Assembly: GCF_014284125.1 (NCBI RefSeq)
Contig: NZ_JACOFX010000003.1
Coordinates: 304,936-368,935, forward strand
DNA: 64,000 bases
Direction of reading: 5' to 3'
Origin: Undibacterium umbellatum
Lineage (GTDB): Bacteria; Pseudomonadota; Gammaproteobacteria; Burkholderiales; Burkholderiaceae_D
The position numbers and the translations under genes are program-made. The notes beneath the pieces were generated by a model that had not been told where the DNA came from, did no database searches, and saw only the letters and a list, made by a program, of their open reading frames with translations. Positions 9,168 to 18,056 of this stretch are shown in pieces. Every line of letters begins with the position of its first letter. Within the stretch, counting starts at the first letter, position 1.

Positions 9168-10379
9168 ATGACACTGAACCAGATTGCAGTAGCCTATGTC
9201 AAACTCGTCCTGGCGGTAGGCCAGCATGACCCCGGCTATGTCGATGCCTATTATGGCCCGCCGGAATGGCAGGCAGCATCCCAAAAACTGCCCCTGGCAG
9301 ACTTGTTGCAGCAAGCGCAAGAATTGACGAAACAGGCACAGTCCCTGCCAGCAGCAGAGGCCGGACAAGAACTGCGCCAGGATTTTCTGCGCCTGCATGT
9401 CGCCGCCGTACGCACCTACATCGCCCATCTGGCAGGCCATAAACTCTCTTTCGATGATGAGTCAGTCGCCTTGTACGATGCCCGCTCACCCGATTTAAGC
9501 CCGGCAGATTTCGACCCCATCCTTGCCGAACTGAGTGAGCTCTTGCCCGGCGCAGGTGATTTGAATACTCGTTTGAGTGCCTACGCCAAACAATTTGAAA
9601 TCCCGCAAGACAAGCTCGATGTCGTGTTCAAGGCCGCCATCAATGAATCCCGCGCACGCACCAGAAAATACATCAGCCTGCCGGAAGAAGAAAATTTTGA
9701 GATTGAATATGTCAAGGACCAGGTCTGGAGTGCCTACAACTGGTACAAGGGTAATAGCTATAGCCTGATACAGGTCAATACCGACTTCCCCATGTTCATC
9801 AGCCGCGCCATCGACCTGGCCAGCCATGAAGGCTACCCCGGCCACCATGTCTTCAATCTGCTCATAGAAAAACACCTGGTCAATGAAAATGCCTGGGTGG
9901 AATACAGCGTCTACCCCCTGTATTCACCGATGTCTTTCCTGGCCGAGGGCAGTGCCAACTACGGCATAGAAGTCGCCTTCCCGCATGCCGAGCGCATGGC
10001 CTTTGAAAAAGAAGTCCTGTTCCCGCTGGCAGGCATAGACCCTGCCAAAGTGGAGCATTACTATCAGATGCAGTCAGTCCTGCAAAAACTGACTTATGCA
10101 GGCAATATGGTCGCCAAGCTCTACCTCGATGGCGACATAGCTACCGAAGCTGCCGTCGCCATGCTGATGAAATACGCCTTGTCTGATGAAGCCAGATCCA
10201 GGCAACGCCTGCGCTTCATGGAAAAGCATAGATCCTACGTCATCAACTACAACCTTGGCCAGGATATGACCAAGGCCTATGTAGAAAAACTTGCCAAGCC
10301 GGGTGATGAACAAAGCCGCTGGCAAGTCTTTGCCGAGCTTTTGTCCAAGCCCAGGACCGCTTCCATGATGAAAGTCTAA
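9168..10379 (+). CDS. DUF885-type metallopeptidase
   Basis: 403 residues from ATG 9168, chosen because GGAG lies about 9 nt upstream; ATG 9153 is the alternative. The zinc site HEGYPGHH (H220, E221, H226) and the downstream acidic ligand region FLAEGSANYG are the hallmarks of the DUF885 group of gluzincin-like peptidases. No signal peptide is visible, so it is probably cytoplasmic. Its last 4 bases overlap the end of the convergent flavin-reductase gene. Substrate unknown. Confidence 0.8.
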   Translation: MTLNQIAVAYVKLVLAVGQHDPGYVDAYYGPPEWQAASQKLPLADLLQQAQELTKQAQSLPAAEAGQELRQDFLRLHVAAVRTYIAHLAGHKLSFDDESVALYDARSPDLSPADFDPILAELSELLPGAGDLNTRLSAYAKQFEIPQDKLDVVFKAAINESRARTRKYISLPEEENFEIEYVKDQVWSAYNWYKGNSYSLIQVNTDFPMFISRAIDLASHEGYPGHHVFNLLIEKHLVNENAWVEYSVYPLYSPMSFLAEGSANYGIEVAFPHAERMAFEKEVLFPLAGIDPAKVEHYYQMQSVLQKLTYAGNMVAKLYLDGDIATEAAVAMLMKYALSDEARSRQRLRFMEKHRSYVINYNLGQDMTKAYVEKLAKPGDEQSRWQVFAELLSKPRTASMMKV

Positions 10380-11059
10380 GCTTCCAGTTTGGCTATCTGG
10401 CGCGCCTTGTCGACATCCGGACTGCGGTAAGCTTTTTCCGGTATTGTCGATAAGGTCGATGCATGGACTTGTTGGTTATCCAGACCATAAAATTTCTGGA
10501 AACTCATGATCAGCGGCTTCCACTTGTCCGGGTCTATTCGGTCAGGATTACCATCTTGCAGTAGCGATGCATCTACATGCAGGCGTTGTATCCTCAACTC
10601 GAATGTCAGTATGCCACCCTTCAGCATGGCTTCATCATCTGCAATGCCATGCATGGCAGCGACCGTGCATTCTTGTTGCACCAGGCATTCCTGCACCCGC
10701 GCTGCGGCCACGGTTTCTGATGTTTGTGGCGTCAGTCCTGCCAGCTCAAATTTATTTCTCTCCACGCGGTAACCGCGTGCCACCTTCCATGGCGACATGG
10801 CATCCGAGCCGGTCGTCAGTGCCAGTTTGTTGACTGCTGCTACTTCATTGACTGATGCCAGGTTGAGTACGCACTGGCCGTTTCTTTTCAGGTTGCGGGC
10901 GGTTTGTGAACTCGACCCTACACCGATGACGGCGCGCCAGCCCAGCCAGAAAATGGATGAGATAGGGGCCAGGTTGAAACTGCCATCTTCATTGACAGTG
11001 CTGACCAGGATGACGGGGGTGCCGAAATAGAGTATGGCGGATTCGCTGCTGATGTGCAT
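10376..11059 (-). CDS. Flavin reductase-like (FMN-binding split barrel) protein
   Basis: 227 residues. The N-terminal half is the flavin_reduct fold: PVILVSTVNEDGSFNLAPIS, then GSSSQTARNLKRNGQCVLNL, typical of FMN-binding oxidoreductase or flavin reductase components. The C-terminal extension contains the LRIQRLHVD strand and a helical tail. It probably binds FMN in the cytoplasm. It is convergent with the DUF885 gene and overlaps it by 4 bp. Confidence 0.85.
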   Translation of the reverse strand: MHISSESAILYFGTPVILVSTVNEDGSFNLAPISSIFWLGWRAVIGVGSSSQTARNLKRNGQCVLNLASVNEVAAVNKLALTTGSDAMSPWKVARGYRVERNKFELAGLTPQTSETVAAARVQECLVQQECTVAAMHGIADDEAMLKGGILTFELRIQRLHVDASLLQDGNPDRIDPDKWKPLIMSFQKFYGLDNQQVHASTLSTIPEKAYRSPDVDKARQIAKLEA

Positions 11060-11350
11060 GGTGTCCTCGCTTATTGGTTATTTGATGTTTGGTTTGATGG
11101 AGGAAGTATGCGGGGTGTTAATTGTTTGGGCTGGCTGGAAACGGACAGGGGATTTTGGGAGGCGGGATTTGAAGGCATTAACCAAGCTGACTATGCGTCG
11201 ATAAACAGTAATTCTAAATACGTCATTCCAGCGTGCTTTTAGCTGGAATCCAGTGGCGTCCGTGGCATGCTGCGAAGTTTATTAATGCTAGAATCGTATA
11301 GTTTGCGAGCTGGATTTTGAAATGCCGTCAGACGTGTTTTAGGATTGCAG

Positions 11351-11444
11351 GCCGGTGGTAGACCGGCAGCTACCCACCTTTTTGTCTCGCCAAAAAAGGT
11401 GGGCCAAAAAGGCGACCCAGGCGTCGCCACCCCCTAAAGGGGGT
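11351..11444. repeat. Cluster of four consecutive hairpins
   Basis: Four adjacent inverted repeats: GCCGGT/ACCGGC (11351-11367), CCCACCTTTTT/AAAAAGGTGGG (11373-11403), GGCGAC/GTCGCC (11411-11428) and ACCCCC/GGGGGT (11429-11444). The string of stems in one 94-bp stretch suggests a structured dispersed element or transcribed RNA. Confidence 0.65.
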
Positions 11445-11507
11445 TCCCGTTTATGAAGTACAAAAAATGGGAAGGCCCGAAACTCGCCTGCGGCCTTGCT
11501 TTTAGGA

Positions 11508-11529
11508 ACATGCGCTTGCAAGCGCATGT
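11508..11529. repeat. 22-bp perfect palindrome
   Basis: ACATGCGCTTG followed by its exact reverse complement CAAGCGCATGT with no spacer. It lies in the repeat-rich intergenic region; function unknown (cruciform, protein site or part of a dispersed repeat). Confidence 0.6.
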
Positions 11530-11660
11530 CGTTACGCAGGCGGCAGCATGCTGCCCGAAACCCCTGCTACACCTCAAACAGCGGTCCTTCTTTTTTCATT
11601 TTCTGTACTGCACAAACGGCGTCGACACATGGGGAACTGCGGAAAGTCAAAAGCAAAGTC

Positions 11661-11690
11661 AAAACCAAAACCAAAACCAAAACCAAAACC
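11661..11690. repeat. Hexanucleotide tandem repeat (AAAACC)x5
   Basis: Five perfect copies of AAAACC, with imperfect AAAGTC/AACAGC units at the borders. It lies about 500 bp upstream of the divergent Lrp/LysE promoter region and downstream of the lrp stop. Such tracts can vary in copy number by slippage. Confidence 0.8.
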
Positions 11691-11741
11691 AACAGCAACG
11701 TCAATACAACCAGCATCAGTCTTGCTATCAGTTCACACCAT

Positions 11742-12191
11742 TCACTTAACCTCCACCGGCATCAAAGCCCGCAAAGGTATCGGTGCCGACATGATGATGG
11801 ACGTTCGCGTCTCGCCATAATGATTAATATTTCCAACAAAGCTTTCCAGGTGACGCAAATCTCTAGTGGCAACGCGCAAAAGAAAAGAATCCTGGCCTGT
11901 GACGTGCAGGCATTCCAGCACTTCATGCAAGGATTTGAGGTGAGCGATGAGGCTGGCTTTTTGCGGTTGGGGGACGGTGATGCCGACTACCGCCTGGACT
12001 TGCAGGCCGATTGCTTCGGCATGCACTTCAGCGCGATAACCCTTGATGACACCGGCTTCTTCCAGGCGTTTGACTCTTTCGGATGTGGCAGGCAGTGACA
12101 GGCCGGTTTCGTCGGCGAGCGCCTTTAACGAGATGCGGGCGTCGCGTTGCAGGGCTGCCAGGATTTTCCAGGCTTTGGCGTCGATATCCAT
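11742..12191 (-). CDS. Lrp/AsnC-family transcriptional regulator
   Basis: 149 residues. An N-terminal AsnC-type helix-turn-helix (ILAALQRDARISLKALADET, then GLSLPATSERVKRLEEAGVI) is followed by a RAM effector-binding domain (VVGITVPQ to the end). It is divergent from the LysE-family exporter gene at 12323. This is the classic arrangement in which an Lrp-type protein senses an amino acid and induces the exporter. The amino acid cannot be told from sequence. Confidence 0.9.
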   Translation of the reverse strand: MDIDAKAWKILAALQRDARISLKALADETGLSLPATSERVKRLEEAGVIKGYRAEVHAEAIGLQVQAVVGITVPQPQKASLIAHLKSLHEVLECLHVTGQDSFLLRVATRDLRHLESFVGNINHYGETRTSIIMSAPIPLRALMPVEVK

Positions 12192-12322
12192 GATATTTAG
12201 TTTACAGGTAGATACACAAGAATAGTGAAGGCAATGTAGCAGTTTTACCTTAATTTTTCCATGTTAATGCCTGCTGCAACTCTTCATACTGGATGCATGT
12301 TCTTTTTGATGTGGGTGTATTC

Positions 12323-12937
12323 ATGGAAACTGGTTTATTTTTCAAAGCCATGCTGATCGGTCTGTCGATAGCCGCACCGGTCGGCCCCATAGGTTTGTTG
12401 TGCATACAGCGCACCCTGGCGCATGGCATGCGTACTGGTTTTGTCAGTGGCATGGGGGCAGCCTGTGCTGACGCGGTGTACGGTGCGATAGGGGCATTTG
12501 GCATGGTGGCAGTGACGGATTATTTTGTGTCCTTGAGTACACCACTGGCAATAGGCGGGGCCTTGTTCCTGGGCTGGATGGGCGTGAAGCTGCTGCTGGC
12601 AAGCAGCCAGGCAGGGCAGGCGGCCAGCGTGAGTCAGCAACGCTCAGGCAAGGCATTTGTCTCAGTGTTTGCATTGACCCTGGCCAACCCCATGACCATC
12701 ATCTCGTTCATCGCTGTGTTTGCCACTGTCGCCGGGCCCAAGGTACTTGATACCGCAGCGGCAGGCCTGATGGTGCTGGGTGTATTCCTGGGGTCGGCAA
12801 TCTGGTGGCTCATGCTCAGTGCCGGTGTTGCCTTGCTGAGCAGGCAAGTCGGGCCAGATTTGCTGGGTACCATCAATCGGGTTGGCGGCTTGCTGCTTTT
12901 GGGTTTCGCACTCTGGCAGTTATGGCAAGTCTTTTGA
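12323..12937 (+). CDS. LysE-family amino acid/metabolite exporter
   Basis: 204 residues with about six membrane helices. The N-terminal FKAMLIGLSIAAPVGPIGLL motif with APVGP is the LysE/RhtB signature, and FALTLANPMTIISF is the second conserved proline-containing motif. ATG 12323 is preferred because an upstream extension adds a non-hydrophobic leader outside the family pattern. It is divergent from the Lrp gene, its probable regulator. Likely exports an amino acid across the inner membrane. Confidence 0.9.
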   Translation: METGLFFKAMLIGLSIAAPVGPIGLLCIQRTLAHGMRTGFVSGMGAACADAVYGAIGAFGMVAVTDYFVSLSTPLAIGGALFLGWMGVKLLLASSQAGQAASVSQQRSGKAFVSVFALTLANPMTIISFIAVFATVAGPKVLDTAAAGLMVLGVFLGSAIWWLMLSAGVALLSRQVGPDLLGTINRVGGLLLLGFALWQLWQVF

Positions 12938-13004
12938 GCCAGGCGCAAGGAGGCAGCACTTTCGGTTAGAATTCTGCCTTCACTTCATTAATATATTAAG
13001 TTTC

Positions 13005-14279
13005 ATGCGCCCATTTCCACGTCTATTGTCCGTCCTGGCTGTTGCCAGTGTGCTTGGCATAAGCACGCCTGCTTTTGCCGACGCGCCAGCACCCGCGCCC
13101 GCCAGTTTCAGCCAGGATTTTGAAATCTTTTGGCAGTACGTCGATGAAAACTATGCCTATTTTGACGCCAGGAAAACCGACTGGAAAGCCGTGCATGAAA
13201 AATATGGCAAGCAAGTCAAATCCATCACCAGCAAGCGGGATTTTGTCGCCATGATGGAAGCGGCGGTGGCTGAGTTATACGATTCCCACGCGCACCTGGC
13301 CACCAGCCTGCCAGCCACGCCGCGCTTGGTGCCGACTGGCACAGACCTGTGGGCAGAATGGCAGGGCAAGGATGCCGTCATCACCGATGTCAGGGCAAAT
13401 TCGGCAGCAGAGCGTGCGGGCGTGCGGGTGGGTATGAAAGTGCTGGAAGTGCACGGGCAGCCGGTGGCACAAGCCGTCACCCAATTTGGCCCGTCCAGTT
13501 TGGCAACTGCCGACCCGGTAGCGCGTGACTGGGCCTTGCGCGTAGCACTCGCAGGTCCGCGCAACCAGGCTGTGAAAATCAAGGTTGCCAGCGCGCAGGG
13601 GCAGGTACAGGAAATGACGTTCACTCCCGGTGTAGAGCGCCCCGCCACGCCATTATCGAGCCGCAGTTTGGGTGAGATAGGCTATATCCGCATCAATAAC
13701 AGCCTCGGCGATAGTGCCCTGATTGCAGCCTTTGATGAAGCAATGGACAAGCTGGAAAACAGCAAGGCGCTGATACTGGATTTGCGTGACACGCCCAGTG
13801 GTGGCAATACCACGGTTGCACGTGGCATGATGGGTCGCTTGATCAGCCAGGATATGCCTTACCAAAAGCATGAACTGGTGGCAGAAATGCGCGCATCCGG
13901 TGTCAGGCGCAGTTGGGTAGAATACGTCAGCCCGCGTGGAAAATTCATCTACAAACAACCCATAGTCGTGCTGGCAGGCCACTGGACTGGCAGCATGGGT
14001 GAGGGCATGACCATCGCTCTGGATGGCATGCAAAGAGCCAAAATTGTCGGCACCCGCATGGCCGGATTGCTGGGTGCCTTGGGTGAAGTGAAGTTGCCAC
14101 ACGCAGGTTTCATCGTCCGCATCCCGAATGAAAAATTATTCCATCTGAACGGAACACCGCGTGAGAACTTTGTCCCCAGTATAGTCGTGGACCCCGGCAA
14201 GCAAGAGCCTGGCAATGATGCGGCTCTTGATGTCGCTGTTGATTTACTGCACAAGCAATTGGCAGTAAAGAACAAATAG
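13005..14279 (+). CDS. S41-family periplasmic protease (C-terminal processing type) with PDZ
   Basis: 424 residues from ATG 13005. Signal peptide residues 1-27 (ends AFA-DAPAPA). Next come the N-terminal helical region (SQDFEIFWQYVDENYAYFD), a PDZ domain around ITDVRANSAAERAGVRVGM, then the S41 catalytic core: LILDLRDTPSGG, the serine in GHWTGSMGEG, and the general-base lysine context RAKIVGTRMAG. All elements for a Ser/Lys peptidase are present. It is likely periplasmic. No neighbour suggests a substrate. Confidence 0.85.
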   Translation: MRPFPRLLSVLAVASVLGISTPAFADAPAPAPASFSQDFEIFWQYVDENYAYFDARKTDWKAVHEKYGKQVKSITSKRDFVAMMEAAVAELYDSHAHLATSLPATPRLVPTGTDLWAEWQGKDAVITDVRANSAAERAGVRVGMKVLEVHGQPVAQAVTQFGPSSLATADPVARDWALRVALAGPRNQAVKIKVASAQGQVQEMTFTPGVERPATPLSSRSLGEIGYIRINNSLGDSALIAAFDEAMDKLENSKALILDLRDTPSGGNTTVARGMMGRLISQDMPYQKHELVAEMRASGVRRSWVEYVSPRGKFIYKQPIVVLAGHWTGSMGEGMTIALDGMQRAKIVGTRMAGLLGALGEVKLPHAGFIVRIPNEKLFHLNGTPRENFVPSIVVDPGKQEPGNDAALDVAVDLLHKQLAVKNK

Positions 14280-14439
14280 GCGCATTCGATATGCAATATA
14301 CACATCAGTGAGCAGAAAAAGATTGTGGCAGGCATCTGCTTGCCTGATTCTTTGTTACACCATCACTGGCTATCTTGTTCTGGTGACTAATCAACAATTA
14401 ACGATAGCTGTGCGAGCTGGTTCGCGTAGCGAGAAAATT

Positions 14440-15249
14440 TCAGGGCAGCATATTGTGCGCCTCACGCGCCCCCACATATTTGCGGTAGATTTTGAGTAGA
14501 GTGCCGTCCAGCTGTATTGCCTTGATCAGCATGCCCCATTCATGCGCTTCGGCCTCGCTGAAGCTCGCCTTGCTGATCCCGAAATTTCCCAGGACTTGCA
14601 AATTACCCTTGTCCCAATCCACCATGCGTACAGAGTTAGGATTGACTTTGGCATTAATGTAAAACTGAAAGACTCCAGGATATGAGGTGACAGCGGCAAC
14701 TTCGCCCTGTATCAACGCATTGATCAGATGCGCCTCATCCGGATACACCCTGACCCTGTCTTCCTGCATCCAGGCCGCGATGAGTGGGTCATAAAAGGCG
14801 CTGTGCGCGAAACCTCTGATGACACCAAATTTAAGCGAACTGGCTTTCTGGAATTGTGCCAGGGTATGCAGAGTGCTTGGTGCAGACGGACCCAGCAAAA
14901 TGATATGGTGGGCACGTACGTAAGGAAATAACCAGAGAAATTCTTCGCGCTCAGGTGTGCTGAGAGTTGCCGTCATCATGTCGATGCGACCAGCTTTTAT
15001 TTCTATCCAGGTTCGGGCGCGTGGCTGCACTTTGGCATCGAAAGCACAACCGCTGCGTTTGCTGAGTTCATCGACCAGATCCCGGTCTATGCCATTGCCG
15101 GCAGCTTTGCCTCGCTCGGATTTGAAGAAAATACCCAGTTCAAGAAGATCCAGCTTGATTGGTTGCGACGGGCACTTGGGTGCTGCAGACGCAATATTAT
15201 ACGCAAAACAAAATGGCAGCAGGCAAGCAGGGAAGTAGCGATTCAACAT
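14440..15249 (-). CDS. Periplasmic solute-binding protein (family 3 type)
   Basis: 269 residues with a signal peptide of about 22 residues (ends ASA-APKCP). It has the two-lobed SBP_bac_3 architecture: GIDRDLVDELSKRSGC, PRARTWIEIKAGRIDMM, then the second lobe with LKFGVIRGFAHS. Two Cys pairs are possible in the mature protein. No permease or ATPase gene is adjacent, so it may be an orphan binding protein or sensor of polar amino acids. Confidence 0.8.
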   Translation of the reverse strand: MLNRYFPACLLPFCFAYNIASAAPKCPSQPIKLDLLELGIFFKSERGKAAGNGIDRDLVDELSKRSGCAFDAKVQPRARTWIEIKAGRIDMMTATLSTPEREEFLWLFPYVRAHHIILLGPSAPSTLHTLAQFQKASSLKFGVIRGFAHSAFYDPLIAAWMQEDRVRVYPDEAHLINALIQGEVAAVTSYPGVFQFYINAKVNPNSVRMVDWDKGNLQVLGNFGISKASFSEAEAHEWGMLIKAIQLDGTLLKIYRKYVGAREAHNMLP

Positions 15250-15527
15250 TTTTCACCATCAGAAATACCTGTCAGCACTGGCAGCAAAAATGAATTGTGG
15301 GTCTGTCACAGTGTATTTTCAGCATACCACTTGCGTGTGAAGCTCAAGCTTTTGAAATGTCAAGATTTGAAAAAAATGGCTGGAAAAAATACACTTCCAT
15401 GCATTTGCTGGGATGGCGGCTGCTTGACATTGTCTAAAAATATCCTGGAACGTGCATCAATGACACACCATATGCTGCTAGGATTGCAACAAGCAGTCGC
15501 AACAAACCACCGCCACATGAAAGTAGA

Positions 15528-16133
15528 ATGATGAGTAAATTGTTTTCCGCCGCCTGCGAAAGAAACAGCACACCTATCCTGCAAACAATAGAGCCTCTCC
15601 TGGTTGATTGTCACAGTCTGCTTGAGATAGGTAGCGGCACCGGTCAGCATGCTGTGAGCTTCGCCAGGCAACTGACCCATCTGCAATGGCAGACCAGCGA
15701 CAGGCAGGAATATCATCCCAGCATCATTGCCTGGATGGCAGAGGCCGCACTGCTCAATCTCTTGCCACCATTTGAATTGAATATCGGGATCAGCTCCTGG
15801 CCGCAAGCGCAGTTTGATGCTGTGTACACCGCCAATACCTGCCACATCATGGCGTGGCAGGAAGTAGAGCTCATGTTTGCCGGTGTCGCAGCCTTGCTGA
15901 GTAACAGAGGCTTGTTTCTCATTTATGGCCCCTTCAATTACGCTGGTGAATTTACCAGTGCCAGCAACCAACACTTCGACGCGTCACTCAAACAACAAGC
16001 CGCACATATGGGCATACGCGATATAGAAAACATTCTGATCCTGGCAAGCCAGCATGGCATGCACTTGCAGGATGATATCGCCATGCCAGCCAATAACCGC
16101 TTGCTGGTGTTGAGCAAGGGTGGACAGGAATAG
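15528..16133 (+). CDS. DUF938 SAM-dependent methyltransferase-like protein
   Basis: 201 residues. Motif I of a class I methyltransferase, LLEIGSGTGQHAVSFA, is near residue 33. The downstream DAVYTANTCHIMAWQEVELMF and GLFLIYGPFNYAGEFT segments are typical of the DUF938 family. ATG 15528 is followed immediately by a second ATG; either may be used. The 278-bp region upstream shows no gene. Substrate unknown. Confidence 0.85.
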   Translation: MMSKLFSAACERNSTPILQTIEPLLVDCHSLLEIGSGTGQHAVSFARQLTHLQWQTSDRQEYHPSIIAWMAEAALLNLLPPFELNIGISSWPQAQFDAVYTANTCHIMAWQEVELMFAGVAALLSNRGLFLIYGPFNYAGEFTSASNQHFDASLKQQAAHMGIRDIENILILASQHGMHLQDDIAMPANNRLLVLSKGGQE

Positions 16134-16234
16134 AGAATTTTTTTGCGCGAGCCAAACCCTGAAAGTTTTTGAATAGGGCGTAGAGGAGGGGCTGGCGGTC
16201 TGGGATTCATTTTGTAACCGTGTCCCGCACAATC

Positions 16235-16939
16235 TTAATGCATCTGTGCTTGATTTTCGAGAGCACTTAGCGCCAGTTGATATTTGGCCAGGCTTATCAA
16301 TTCATCTGAGGGTTCTCCAGCACCACGCATTTCAAACATGGCTTTCAGGTTGCCAATCAAAGCTGCGATAGTATAGATGGGCCCCGATGGAATACTCCAC
16401 CAGCCAGCAAAAAAACTGACTAACATGCCTTGGCGATTTTCTTTCCTGCCACACTGGACACAGCATAAGCGCGTCCTGGTATTGTATGTGCTCTTGATGA
16501 TGTACGAAATCGCAGTGTACGAATAGCGCATCTCGACGGGGCTGGCCATGCTGCTGCACATGGGGCATGCGCCAGAACGAATTTTTCCAGCGCCTTGCAA
16601 TATCATTGCTTCGGTAAGATCAACCGCAGCCTCGCTGACCCTGGCACGGTGCAGGCAGTTCTTCGAGCAAAACCGCTGGCCTTCGTTCAGCACTGGATGA
16701 TGGCGGGCAGAGTTGCCGCAAAAATCGCACTCTATCGTCCTGCGCGCTAGCCGATATTGCGCCTTGTGGACTTTCTTGCTGATGCTGTCTATCTCGGTCA
16801 CGGACATGCCGCGCGCCGTCAAAATATCGCGGATCGCATCGCTGGCATTGTCGGCCAGGTCTTCACTCGATAGCTTGACGAGTAAATGCTCGCTGTCCAT
16901 CTCTGAAAACTGCTCGATAAAAAATTTTTTTGTGTACAT
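16235..16939 (-). CDS. Uncharacterised zinc-ribbon membrane-associated protein
   Basis: 234 residues. Two Cys clusters are visible: CDFCGN with FCSKNC (about residues 74-100), and CPMC with CCVQCG (about residues 125-163). They look like two treble-clef or ribbon zinc sites. The C-terminal part has a hydrophobic stretch (LVSFFAGWWSIPSGPIYTIAALIG) that could contact a membrane. It is divergent from the ADP-ribosylhydrolase/macrodomain operon with only 186 bp between them. No family recognised; the shared promoter region might mean co-regulation. Confidence 0.65.
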   Translation of the reverse strand: MYTKKFFIEQFSEMDSEHLLVKLSSEDLADNASDAIRDILTARGMSVTEIDSISKKVHKAQYRLARRTIECDFCGNSARHHPVLNEGQRFCSKNCLHRARVSEAAVDLTEAMILQGAGKIRSGACPMCSSMASPVEMRYSYTAISYIIKSTYNTRTRLCCVQCGRKENRQGMLVSFFAGWWSIPSGPIYTIAALIGNLKAMFEMRGAGEPSDELISLAKYQLALSALENQAQMH

Positions 16940-17020
16940 ATGAGAAAAGTAAATACAGCGATGGCCGAGTTTTCTGAATTATAAATGCCTTCGGGTCATT
17001 AAATTGCATTGAATGTTTTT

Positions 17021-17064
17021 TGCAAATTAAAACTAAGATAGTTGCAAATTTAAACTAAGATGGT
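17021..17064. promoter_or_regulatory. Tandem 22-bp direct repeat upstream of ADP-ribosylhydrolase operon
   Basis: Two adjacent 22-bp units (17021-17042 and 17043-17064) beginning TGCAAATT and ending in AACTAAGATAGT or AACTAAGATGGT, 20 of 22 bases identical. Each contains a short inverted motif AACTA-AGA-TAGTT (perfect in the first). A two-turn spacing places both on the same DNA face. The site lies 61 bp upstream of the operon start and in the gap shared with the divergent zinc-ribbon gene, fitting a regulator binding region. Confidence 0.65.
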
Positions 17065-17125
17065 TATTCTCTAAGTATTACAGAAAAATGACTGACCATA
17101 TTGGTCGCTAAAGAAGGAAAAAGAC

Positions 17126-18052
17126 ATGCAAATCTCATTGCGGAAACGCTATCTTGGCGCATTGGCAGGCCTGGCCTGTGGTGATGCTGTCGGTACGACT
17201 GTGGAATTTTCTGCGCGTGGCAGTTTCATGCCAGTCACCGACATGGTGGGTCGCGGGCCGTTTGGATTATTGCCTGGAGAATGGACGGACGACACTTCCA
17301 TGGCCCTGTGTCTGGCAGAGAGTCTGCTCACTAAAGATGGCTTCGATGCCAAAGACCAGATGGGGCGTTATCTGAATTGGTGGAAATGGGGCTATCTGAG
17401 CTCTACCGGCCTGTGTTTTGACATAGGCAATACTGTACGTGCAGCCTTGTCGCGCTATGCCAGCAGTGGCGAGCCGTATTGCGGCCTGGATGATCCCCAT
17501 ACCGCAGGCAATGGTTCGCTCATGCGCCTGGCACCAGTGGCCATGTTTGGCTATCCTGATGTTGCTGCCGCCGTTCACTACGCCGCAGAAAGTTCACGTA
17601 CCACCCATGCCGCGCCCGAAGCAATGCAATGCTGCCAGTTATTGTCGGCGTTGTTGTGCCGCCTGTTTGCCGGTTGCAGCAAGGCAGAGTTGTTTGTTGA
17701 TGTGCCATTTACACCAACTGAACCCAAGGTGCTGGCCATCAGCCAGGCCGGCTTCATCACCAAAAACAGGGACGAGATACGCGGCAGCGGCTATTCAGTG
17801 GAATCGCTGGAAGCCTCATTATGGTGCTTCCTGCATACCGACAATTTCAGGGACGCCATCCTGACTGCCACCAACCTGGGCGACGATGCTGATACCACGG
17901 CCGCCATCACCGGCCAGCTTGCCGGTGCTTACTACGGCGTGGAAGGCATACCTCCCGAGTGGCTGGAACGGCTTGCCATGCGCGAAGATATTTTACGCAT
18001 AGCAGAAGACTTGTATACGCGCTTTGGTAGCAGGCAATTGACAGAGAGTTGA
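17126..18052 (+). CDS. ADP-ribosylglycohydrolase (DraG family)
   Basis: 308 residues, all-helical DraG fold. The metal-site motifs are intact: GDAVGTTVEF near the N-terminus, EWTDDTSMAL (TDDT), NGSLMRLAP, and the C-terminal LGDDADTTAAITGQLAG. Family enzymes use two Mg ions to remove ADP-ribose from protein side chains or related substrates. A good ribosome site (AAGGAAAAAG) precedes the ATG. First gene of a three-gene operon, 4 nt before the macrodomain gene. Confidence 0.9.
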   Translation: MQISLRKRYLGALAGLACGDAVGTTVEFSARGSFMPVTDMVGRGPFGLLPGEWTDDTSMALCLAESLLTKDGFDAKDQMGRYLNWWKWGYLSSTGLCFDIGNTVRAALSRYASSGEPYCGLDDPHTAGNGSLMRLAPVAMFGYPDVAAAVHYAAESSRTTHAAPEAMQCCQLLSALLCRLFAGCSKAELFVDVPFTPTEPKVLAISQAGFITKNRDEIRGSGYSVESLEASLWCFLHTDNFRDAILTATNLGDDADTTAAITGQLAGAYYGVEGIPPEWLERLAMREDILRIAEDLYTRFGSRQLTES

Positions 18053-18056
18053 GACA

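Larger units (their letters stand above)
11060..11741. other. 682-bp intergenic region made of repeats and hairpins
   Basis: No convincing gene. Open frames here overlap one another in several phases and consist of the repeat elements annotated separately: a cluster of four hairpins (11351-11444), a 22-bp perfect palindrome (11508-11529) and a hexanucleotide tract (11661-11690). I judge it to be a composite of dispersed intergenic repeats between the flavin reductase and Lrp genes. Confidence 0.6.

Noticed and set aside
11239..12098. Several overlapping open frames of 60-200 codons
   Set aside because: They consist of repeat elements or are antisense to the Lrp gene; no frame has family motifs.
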